A stretch of 64,000 nt of DNA from Paracentrotus lividus (Eukaryota > Echinodermata > Echinoidea > Camarodonta > Echinidae), in the NCBI GenBank assembly GCA_940671915.1, contig CALNVZ010003430.1, positions 18,625,259-18,689,258 of the forward strand, in the 5' to 3' direction. This document shows positions 50,674 to 62,600 of the stretch, piece by piece (the stretch's first letter is position 1; each line of letters begins with the position of its first letter). Below the pieces are notes generated by a model. That model was not told the DNA's origin. It did not search any database and saw only the letters and a list, made by a program, of their open reading frames with translations. A program made the translations under genes and the position numbers.

Positions 50674-53600
50674 AAATTGTTTTCATTATTCCAAGGGTTT
50701 CTAAGCGGAAGTTACGAAGGTCAACCCCGACGTATAAACCGGTGCTAACAGTTACTTCAGATTGAGAAATTAAGGTGTACAGCATACCTATTTGTGGTTT
50801 TCTGAAAGGTTCTTCATCACATTTGCACAACAGATCGGTTAGGCCTGTCATTGGAAACAGTTCCTGCAGATAGGAAAACAATTGTCATATGATTTTTACA
50901 AATTTGTACAAATTATCCAGGTAAAGTATTTGCAGCAAAAAAAAAATCAAGTTAACAAAGTTAACAATGTTTTTACCGATATAATAATTCACGTCTTCAC
51001 TTTCTGTGTGTTTCTCTTTTTCTTTTTCTTTTATATAAAAAAAGAACTATTTCAAATGTGACCAATAAAATACACATTCATTTTGAACCTTCTCCTTTTT
51101 GCAATTCATCTTTAATGTACATAATCATATTTGAAGTCATAAACTAAAATATAACTTAAAATATCCAAATGAAACTGAATGTTTACTCTTAACTCATTAA
51201 ACGTCTTCATAAGTCATTATGCCTCTCACTCACGTGTTCCTATTTTGTGTGTTTCTTTTTTTTTGTTATTATTAAAATAACTTTGTTTTTTAAGAGGACT
51301 TCCCGTTTCAAATGCGACCAATAAAAGTTTTCACCTTTTCCCAATTCAAACTTTATTGTACAAAATTGTATTTGCAGTCATAAACATTAATTACGACTTT
51401 TAGTTAAAATCTCACGAAATAAAACTACATGTTCCCTCTTAAATCATGTGAAGTCTTCATAATTTATTAGGCCTCACATATCTCACTACTATTAGAAAAA
51501 GATAAGAGGCAAGCGATTAGACCTCTATCAGACATGTGGTTAAGCAGTGTAAATTTATAGACCCTTTAATCTACAACTGATAAATTAATTCTCCTGAATG
51601 AAAAAAGTCTTTAGTTCAAATACTGCACAAAAGATGTGGAGGTAATGTGCATAAAATTGCCAACAGATGGCGTAGTACCAGATCACAAAATGTCCCCAGT
51701 TCTGTGATCAGGCGGGTGTGTCACTAGCACGTACTTAAATTTATGTATGACTTTACAAATGACTGGAGCATGTTTTGGGGTGCATTACTAATCACATTCT
51801 CAATCATTCAGTACAAAAAATGATCACCAGTTTTTCGCAAGGTTGTCCATAACTTACACACTGTGTGGTAATTATGTGTGTTGTGAAGGGCATAATTTGC
51901 AGGCAGGGGAATCATTCATTGGAAATACCTTGTTACCATGATAACGAAGAATAATGCTACAGTTTTTCTAATGTTTTCAGGAGTCAATCTACAGTCCAAT
52001 TCTGTAGTATTGTGAAAGCCACAAACATTATAAGGTTTTAACAACATTATTCAAACAAAATGCTACAGCATGCCAAGCATATCACTTGCTATCAGCAGCT
52101 TAGTGACCTTTAGCATTTAGCTTCTGCTGCTTTTTGCCTACAAGGTTATTTAATCTTTAATCTTTATTAACTTTGGTGAAAAAAAAATCAATGGTCATAA
52201 AGTTATCATGGTAACAGAAAGTGGGATGGGTGGATAGACAACATACAGACAAATGGGCATACAATGCAAAAATATAATGCCGCCTGCACCAAATTAAATA
52301 AGGCATTTAAAAAAAGTGAGAGAAGGTAATACTGACCTTGAAAGGCTGTGTATTGGCCATGACCTTGGTGTCAAGTAACCTTGAGAAAACACAGCCAACC
52401 ATCGACTTGAATTCAGTCAGGGTCTGAAATAAAGTATCACAAATAGACACATTGTAGTGTTAAATACCTTCTATGAATTGTACAGTCAACCTTGCCAAGT
52501 CCGTGTCTGTTTGGTCTGAAGAAATTGCTTTGACTTAGAAGAAAATTTGAAAAAAAAAAAAAAAATTAAAATAATTTGAAAAGACCTTCATCTTAGGTGT
52601 TTATCTGATTTATTTGAGTTCGACTTAGGCAAGGTTGACTTCCTTTTTATATCCTATAATGTATCACAGACAAAAAAAGGGGTAGGGAATGAAAGAAAGA
52701 CTCGGGTGGAAAGTAGAAGAACAAGATTAAAAAAGGACAAGATAAAGAGAGAATATGAATATGCAAAGGAGCAACAACAAAAAAAAAAGAAAAAAGGGTA
52801 ATAGACAGCAAGAGATTGTGGAACAAGAGGTAACGATGAACATTTAGTTTAGTCTTAAAATAACCTGGATTAGTATAGGTAGTTGGGTCATTCCATCGGG
52901 TTGGGGCAATTTCTGTGACATGGAAGCTCAAAAATAAAAGTGTTTCAAATGAGATGAAACAATCATTGGAAGTTAGCTACATTACCACTTCAATAAATTC
53001 CATTTGCATTTTGTAAATCGACCTTTTCATTCTAGAGTAATCAGAGCTACCAGATGTTATAAAATACCACCGTTACAGGGGACATTTTTTTCAGGATTTG
53101 CTTCATTTCTCTCTCCAAGCATCAATTTCAAGTCCTCAGTCTTCATCATATCACACAAGCATAATCCATACAATATTTCTACTGACTTGAACGGTTATTT
53201 CCGACAATTCAAAGCTGATTATGAAAGCAATGTGTATGTGAATGTATTCCATTTCTCCTGTGCCCTCATGTTGTGACCTCCCATTTATAATTTTTCCCCT
53301 GAATTCTTGAAAATAAAGCTTACTGAAATGATTGCACCTGAGAGAGTAAGGGAAATGATGTCTTCTTATATTGAAATTGATTTCAGTTGGAATCTCCAAC
53401 AATTTCTGATGAAGGTAGGCCCTTCTTTAAGGAATACCACCGTTACAGGGGACATCATGTCCCCTGTAACGGAGGTTCATTATTATCTGATAGCCATTGC
53501 ATGCAGAAGTTTATTAAAAATTTAATACATTAAATACATTGTGTAAGGCAATAATTTCATTATAATTTACTAATAAATATTCTTTGAATATATTGAAATC

Positions 53601-56600
53601 AGTTAGAACTGTAAATTGTTATGCGAAAGGCATAGCTAATGAACATATCAGGTATGATGAACAAAATTGGTAATTTGGACATGCAATTATACCAGAGTTT
53701 AAGGGTAAAATAAATAAAGGCAGAATACAGAGGACTCAAGGTGAGGTAGATGTATTACACACTAGATAATTGACATACTTTTGATATTGATGAGGTCCAC
53801 ATAGGAGAAATGTGAACCATTTTTTCCAATCAGATCATGAAATGTTGTCATTCCAACATAAAAATGAGTACATGGGACTGTAGTGTAAAATAAATGGCCA
53901 ATTCACCATTTCTTTGCATGATAAAGCAGTAAAATTGACATTTATATCACAAGGAGGCAATATGGTAATCCCACAGACTTCATTTCTTTGAAATATCAAT
54001 AAATCATGGTACTTATGCTATTGCAAAGGAGGAAAATGTTTCATATTTGGTACCACCGTTACAGGGGACATCAGCGTTAAAAACGCCCCTAAATCGTCCA
54101 TGGGGTGTGCTGACTCAATTTTTTTAGTCTCAACCCGAAGACATTTCACATACGTAACTATAGCTCCCCCCAAAGAGCTGCTGATATCTTTCATTTTCGA
54201 GATCAAGGAAGAGTTTGAACCACCGTTACAAAATACAGGGGGACATCACGATCAAATTTGGAAATGAACATATTTTCTTGTTCTTTTTACATCTATCAAA
54301 CCACGGTTTCTATGATAATATTTCTATGACCAGCCTCTTTATTTCCCCGATGGCAGCATGAGATTAGTGCAATCTATCTTTGAATAAAATGTCACTATAC
54401 CTCAGTTACAATAAATCTGAGGGGGACAACTCTTGTAACGGTGTATGGCCTAACTTTGGATTTAATTTTTACAGCTACTGTTAGCTTTTGCCAAGAAACC
54501 TCTTGTACTTTTAAACATCATTATATTGCCCTGGTAAAAAACAACTACAGAGTGACTGGCTAAGTCATTAACTTTTGCTGATAATTATATCTGAAAAATA
54601 CTGTTTTCATGTCACACTTGATACCCTCTAAAAATGGGGGACAACAGGAAATAAAGGCACACCAACGACTTATCCATTTTTTTTTAAACACCAGAATTTT
54701 TCCATCATAAGATCAAATAAACACTTGCCTTCAAATAGAACCTTCTTATAATAATAATAATAATAATAGTTGCATTTATATAGCGCTTAATACGATATCC
54801 ACCTTAGTGTTTCTAAGCGCTTATAGTTTTAACTAATTATTACCCGGCTGGGCTACCGCCTGAAATATAATTTAAAAAACAACAAATTCAGAATAATACA
54901 AGTATATGTGGGATGTACACAACAAATAATGCTGTTGCCCCAACCCTGTGGAATGACCCCAGTTCTACTTAATTATACATTTAAAGACCTCATCCAGGCT
55001 GAGTTTTGCATTATAAGGAAAATAAAGTAAATCGAAAAAGGCACACACTGAAAATTTCATCAAAATCGGATAAGAAATAGCAAAGTATGAATTTTCTTAG
55101 GTTTTGAATTTTTTAGGAAACAGTTCTTCAAATTGGCAATGATGATATCTCAGTCCCCTACTTTCTTGTTATTTTTTGTATGAAAATACCAATTATCAAG
55201 ATTTTCTGCCCCAAGGACATAAAAACACGGGATTAATCCCTGTGGAATGTTCAAGGTCACAAGTGCTTTTACTTATGTTCAGTATGAGGGACAGATTTTC
55301 TGTATACGCAATATATGAAAAATGAGATAAATAGGATTTCATATAATAAATACACAATAAGTAGGGGGACTTGACATCATCAGTTTGCTCATTTGAATAT
55401 TCAAATATTCAAATGAGACAATGAGACCATTGCCAAGAACTGTTTTACAAAAAAAATCAAGACCTAGAAAAATGCATAACTTGTTATTTTCATCCGATTT
55501 TTGATGAAATTTTTTGTGTTGTGCTTGATGAATTTTACTTAATTTTACAAAACTTTTTCATTTCAGCCCGGACTCCTCCTTTAACACTAAGAGATGTGTT
55601 AATTTGACTTCAATAAAAAAAAATTTAAAAAAAAGAAAAAAAGTAAGTTTAATATGATTCCAAAAGTTTCTTTAGAAAACAATCTTCCTTCAAGATCATG
55701 TCAACCATTCAGGTCAACCTTGGGCAAAGCTTGTAGTAATCAAGATGAACTCTTTACAGTATCATTTTTCAGCTATAATCCATTCAAAAAGTTATTGTAA
55801 TTCGTCATTTCAACATTGCCAATTGGCAAAAAGTACATATCTTCACTTCCACTGGGGAGTTTTTCCAAAAAACAGTGTCTTATGACTGGCATTTTAATAT
55901 TTTCCTGGCTCTGAAATCATCTACATCTACAAAAACACAATTTGAAAAGGAAATATTACAAAAATAGTATATGACTCGGGTTAATTTGAATAACTCTAAA
56001 TTGATGCCAATTTGCAGAATTTCCAGATCTTGACTTACATCAGGGAGTGGTCCCGTGAACTGGTGCATCATGTGAATAACATCTAGCATCATGTTGTGTC
56101 CTACTACCACCTTACCGGATTCTGAGAGCATCTTCATCACCCGACATATCCCTGATGCCTCATCTACCTCATCCTGCATAGAAGCAAATAGGTTGTCGTT
56201 GTTTTTAGTCACTCATGATATGAATATTCAAGCCATATCAGTTCCATTTCGAAAAGAAAAACAAAGACTTTAATGGTTATTTTTGTTATTCTTTAAAAAG
56301 AGAAAACCTTATAACAGAGAAGGCCTAAATCCCAGTGATAATCTGTCATACGTTTATAATAAAAGAAACCAACATCAATATTGAAAAGAAAGGAGAAAAG
56401 AATCAAAACAAACTATACAGAAATTAACCCTTTGATGATTATTAAATTATGGGCCAAATGATTTTTAATTTAAGATTTTTAAAGAAACGTGTAATATTTT
56501 GCAGAGAGAAGTACATAATTGCTGTAGGAAAACAAAAATGTTGGGGGCAACCTTTAAAAAAAATTACCAGAATCAACAGTCAATATATGTACATAAGCTG

Positions 56601-59600
56601 TATCCGGGTATAGACGAATTCGGTTTGGGTAATGTTTTGTCTTGTGGGCGGCCATTGCTGGGATGTTACCAATGTACTACGCATGCTCCATGTGTGCGTA
56701 CATTTTGTATGTATGCGTAACAAAGGAAAATGTACATATGCGCACATGGCGCATGCGTGGTACATGGGTAGCCCCCAGCTATGGCCGCCATGAAGTTACA
56801 TTGATCTGAAGTCGGATTGGTCTGTAAGATGCATCCCAAATATTTGGGATCCCGCAACAAAAAATTAAATAAAATTAAATACAAAATTAAAGTCATTTTC
56901 ATTTAAGAAAAAACAAATAGAAAAAAATACATGCATAATAATTGGTCTTTCCCAGTATGTTTTAAAATTGTAAAGCTAAGAGCAATGATGGGGGGGGGGA
57001 GGGGGGCAAGGAGAGAAAATTTACCAATTCAGCCTGTAGTTTGTCTTGTGCTAACTTCTTTTTCTCTTCTTCCGTGACTCGCCGCACGACTATGAATCTT
57101 TCTTTCTGTCATGAAAAAAGGGTGAATATGGCAAACGAATGAAAACAAGGGGAGACACACATCATCTGCCCAGCATAAGGGCACAAACAATGTTTTGGTC
57201 AAATTATTTGAATTAAAATTACAGGGAATGCAATATCTTTCTCAAGAAAAATCTACTGCCACTTGCTGTTCACACATTTCTGCCAAGCACAAAACAAAAG
57301 TAAAGATTTTCTTTTGCTACTTTATCATAAAATTCATTCTTGAATATATTACAGAAAAATCAATCGATTTTAACACATCATCAGTCCCATCTGTTTGATA
57401 TTCAATACACATATACATGTATTTTTCTGACAAGGCCCATAAAATGTATGTCCCTTGTCTTCGACTCATGGCAATATTATATAAATATGCATCATGAATA
57501 TTGCCATATTTATGTCTCATATCACTCACTTTGTCGTCAGTTGTATGTGTGTCTAAATGAAGCCCTGCAGGATACCTGAAATAACAAAACAGATGCTTTG
57601 ATCAGGAATAATTCTGTAATTTATAATTATAATGAAAGTGTAATCATTCAAGAGGAAACATAAGACTACTATGATGGTAAAAAAAAATCATGACAAGCTT
57701 CTGTTGTTTTGCATCTACATTTAAACACTAAAGTAGCTTAAAGATCATCTTTCTACATCCTTTGCTTGAATGTTATTTCCCTTTCTATGTCAGCATTTAA
57801 AGACAGTGAGTATTGGGCTTCTGGGAATATTTTGACACCATGGATGCTTATCCATGAACAGGTGTTGTCCACCACTGTATATTCCACCCATCGCTCCATT
57901 TGGAAAAGTCATTACACCACTTTCCCTAGCCAAATGATGCCCGAAGCAGGGAAGAGAATGTTTATGGTGGGGGCAGCTTGTTTTGCTACGAACCAGAAAT
58001 TCAGCTTTCAGACAGGTATTTCCAGTGCTTTTCACAAAGTCTGGGGTCAGAAAATTATGATCCACTCCCACAAAAGCCCACAATTAACGGACATTTCAAT
58101 TCTTTTATGATATTTCGTGTTCATGTAAACAAGTGTTATTTGGTCATCCTCACTAGTAGGTGGTAGTATATCTTTATTGTTCTTCATTTTGCCAGGTAAA
58201 AAAGCATGAATCTTGAAAATGAAATTCTTTAAAAAATACTTTCTGATCAAATAAGTTCAACTACTCTCAATAAAGATTGATGGCAACAGCTTTCACTTGT
58301 AACTCCGTTCATCACAGGTAGAATTATTATTATGCAAAACATACTCAACTTTCAAAAGATATTGAAATTATTATAAAGAATTACATCTAAAAAAAACAAC
58401 ATTACCTTGATTTAACAGTTTGGTAGACAAGTTTCCTTTGGTACCTAAAGAAAAAAACATGAAGCAAAAAAGGTGGTATAAACATATTATTAACAACATT
58501 CAAAACATTCTGTTAGGTAAAGGATGTTTCCTCGCCAAATACAATCATAAATCTTATTCATCCTCGAGCCCTCAAACAGCTAAAAACTGCAGATGGTCTA
58601 ATTCTCTAATTTACCACGTTGGCTAAACACATTTGGTCTACTATCAATTTGGTCTAATTGATGTTTGGTCCAATTATCACTTTGTCTACATATAGTTTAA
58701 TTATAGTCTAATGCCCAGACGAGATCATTCAATCGCCCCTTTGTCCACTCAATTTTCTTTCCATTTCATCATCTGAAAATTTGAGTCATTACCAATTTAT
58801 CTAAAACATAGAGTGGCATTACACCCAGTGGAAACTTGGCGAATTGGGTTTAACTTAACTGGAAATTGGGCAAACGGATTACTTCAAAAATTAGACCATA
58901 CGGGATTGTACTAGACGGATGTTAGACCAAAGTGGTTGCAGACCAAGTAGCAATATACCATTATCTTACCCTGTACATGGCTCTAGCTTGAGTTCCTCTG
59001 CATTCCCAACTGCAAACTCTCCAACTCTCTTGCTAAAGGAAACGAAGACAAAAAAAAAATATATATATATAAGCAGAGCTTGACAGCTAACAGGTACACA
59101 ATTATGCCCCTTTTACTTTTTTAATTCAACCATTGTCCTTCCTAATTAACATTTTTAGTGACAAGAATTTTGTTATTACAGGTAACTGACACAAATTAAC
59201 CTTAATTAACAAACTTGAACACTAAACATTTTGCATACCACCATTTTCTGTTCCATAAAGGGAAAAAAAGTGGTTTGAGATTTCATATTCTATTTCTCTT
59301 CTCGTTTTTTATTCCAACTTGATTACAACTTACCAAACATTGTCTATGAAAGCCTTGTGTTCTTCAGGAATCTCCACTGGTCTCTTGGCCACTGAAGGTG
59401 AATTGAAATTAGGGCTACAGTCTGAAAGGAGACTACTATTACCCTCATACTGTGCATGTCTCTGTTGGACCATTTCCTTAACCCTCATGTTGTCTACTGC
59501 CGTCAAATACCCTATTCCTGTGAAGTAAACAAATTAAACTTTTATAATAATGTTGTTTTCATATTGTACCTGGCGTCAGTGGTGTTTCAGTGAGCAAACT

Positions 59601-62600
59601 GTACAAAAATGAAAAAAATTTGCCATTTTCCAGGTGTTTTCAAGGGCTTACAAACAGTGATAACAGAGAGATAAAAGGGAGACTTCTCAATACAAAACAG
59701 TGAGTCTATTTACCCAGACATCTCTAAAAAGAGCGAGAAAACAGAGGGGAATAGCTAGAACATGGCTAGTGGCAGAAGAGGGCTTGCTCACTGTGTGTAG
59801 TGGTCTTATTCCTGACTAAATTTCATACATGTACCCAGTAAACTTATGGTAATGATTTGTGATATTGCACTGACATCAGTGTAAATGACAGACATATTTT
59901 GCCTTTTTTTACAAGTATTTCTTTACATTTTTCTTTTTGTATTTTTGGGGGAAATATTTGTAGTTTGATTCCTGCAGTCAGAAGAGGGCAGAATTGACTT
60001 GCACAGCGACTTTTCAATACAAAATCGCAAAAATCATCCTCCATTCATGAGCTGAGAAGAGACTAAACAATATTGACATGTATATTTAGCACCTAGAGAC
60101 TGCGTGAAAAGTGTCAGTTTACTCACTAGCACAAAGGGTTATGCTGTGTTTCAATGAATATTTTTTAATAAGAATTGCTCTCAAAACATACTTTTTTGTG
60201 CGGAATCGGACAGCACATATCCAATGGGTAATCCACAACAAGTATGGGCATGTTTCATCACATATTTTTGATACTATCTTGACTATATATAGCGTGCTTA
60301 AGACAGGGGCGGTGTGGGGCGGTTTAGTGAGTAAGCTGAGGGGCGGTCTCGGGCGGTTTAGGTGCTAAAGGGTTAAAAACACATCGAGTTTACAACACAA
60401 ACCTTTATAGAAGAGCTTGTTGAAATCAAAACCATGTGAAACAAGAAAATCAATACTGGAACTCTGGAAAGAGGAAAGAAAAGTAATATTCACAGAATTA
60501 TCAAAATTCATTTTTGCATCATTTTAATTTCCAATAAATACAACACAATAACAGAAAATCTGACTAATGCAAATATGCAAGACTTTAAAAAAAAGACAAT
60601 AATAATAATAAAATTAACTATATAACAAAAAAATATCTTTACAACACATTATTTATGCTATTATTGTGAGAGAGCTATAATATTTATTTTCTGCTACATT
60701 GTACATATCAATTTTGGAAAGTTTCTGAAATTCAAAAGTAAGCAGTAGATTTTCACCCAGTTCATATACAATCTCATTTGTTACATCAGTTATGAATTCA
60801 AACATTCAAACATCCGCAAAATGTCCATCAAAAATAACTTTATAAAGTGGCTCAAGGGGCTTGATTGATACATGAACTTGTATGTGAATATGCAATGAGA
60901 AATAGAACATCCACTACAGATAAATTCTCATGCTTTTGACTTTTTGATATATATTTTTTTAATAATCAAAGGAGGAAGAAGAGAGTATGCTTTCTTTTAT
61001 AATTTTGTTTAAATACCTGACATAAAAACCTCTGATCTGGAGCAGCACGCATGGATGGTCTTGGGAAAACATAGAAGTTAAAAGGATAGGCTACATACCC
61101 ATACCTGAAAAGAAATGCATCATTTATAAACATGTTGTTTCACTTCACTGTCGAAATGAAGTAAGCCTCTTGCAGTTTCCTGATTATAATGTGCAACAAA
61201 CATTAAATAGGTAATCTTTGAAGGTTTCACTGGTGGCAGAACGATTAACAGGTGAAGGTTTCACGGTGCACCAAGTATTCTTTCTTGAGGTTGTGAGTGG
61301 TCCTAAAAAGGACCTACCCAACCTCGATGTTTCCGTGAGCATGTTCTCCTAAAACGTCCAGGTTGGGTAGGTCCAGGACCACTCACAACCTCAAGAAAGA
61401 ATACTTGATGCACCGTGAAACCTTCACCTGTTAAACATTAAAAACAATACACGTCAATATTCATTATATTTCAGTAAAGATAAAGGGGAAGATTTATTCA
61501 TTAGCAAATAAATAAATAAATAAATAAATAAATCTTTGATTTTGAACTATATATTACAGGTACATTTCATCATCAACACCTTCAATCGCCTCTTCCTCCC
61601 AACATTGATGTTCAAAGCAAACATTTAATCCATACATTGCATCAACATTTAATCAATCTTGAATTCTGGAAATGACATGCAATGATTTTCCACAAAATCA
61701 TTAAAAAACTTAAACACATCTTGCTTCTGAAGAAATTGAGCTATTAATCCAGTCTTCATGCCAACAAATAGATGACAAGGTGCAATAGAATATGTGTTAA
61801 ATCATTCCATGAACAGGATTTCTAACCGATTCCTGATAGCTTTTTTATATTTTGTTGGTCTCATCTGCTTTGGTGAGCAATTAGATAATCAACAGTGGTT
61901 GTACCACCTTACTTGCCTACACCATACATTCCAAACAATATGGCAGTATATAATTTTTTTTTCAAGAGTTGTAAAGCATGTTTGTCTCATAAGTACACTT
62001 CTCCAGATCTATGGTAAATGGAATTGATCTTACCCTTTCTTCTGTTTTTCATATTTGAATATGCAGACACCAAGCTGGATCAACAGAAAGTCACAGCAGT
62101 TCTGGAAGCAACAGAAAAATAAAATAATCATAATAAAGAAACAAATATATACTCCTCTCTTCTTCAAGAAAAAAAAATACCTAGGCATACTCTAGAAACA
62201 AAATACAAGGTAATTACTTTATTTATATTGCATAGAGGAAACATTCTTGGACAGATATCTTTGTGTGTGTTTTGGTAAGTAGAAGTTTCATAACATTAAA
62301 ACCAAACTTTAGAATAAGGTGTGTAGACATGACATCCATGTCGGGCTCCTTACATATTTCCCATGGTTACAGCCCAATAGACCACAAGGCCAATACCGGG
62401 TCACAATGACCTTATGACACTGGGTCACAATGACCTTATGACACCGGGTCACAATATCCTATGATTGCACTTTGCCGTATGCCTTTCCTAAACCAAACCC
62501 TAGGACACTGGTTCACGATGACCTTACACCGGGGTCACCATCTCTAAACCTGTGGTCTATTGACCCTGCAGACTATAGGGATGCCCCCATTTCCCACTAG

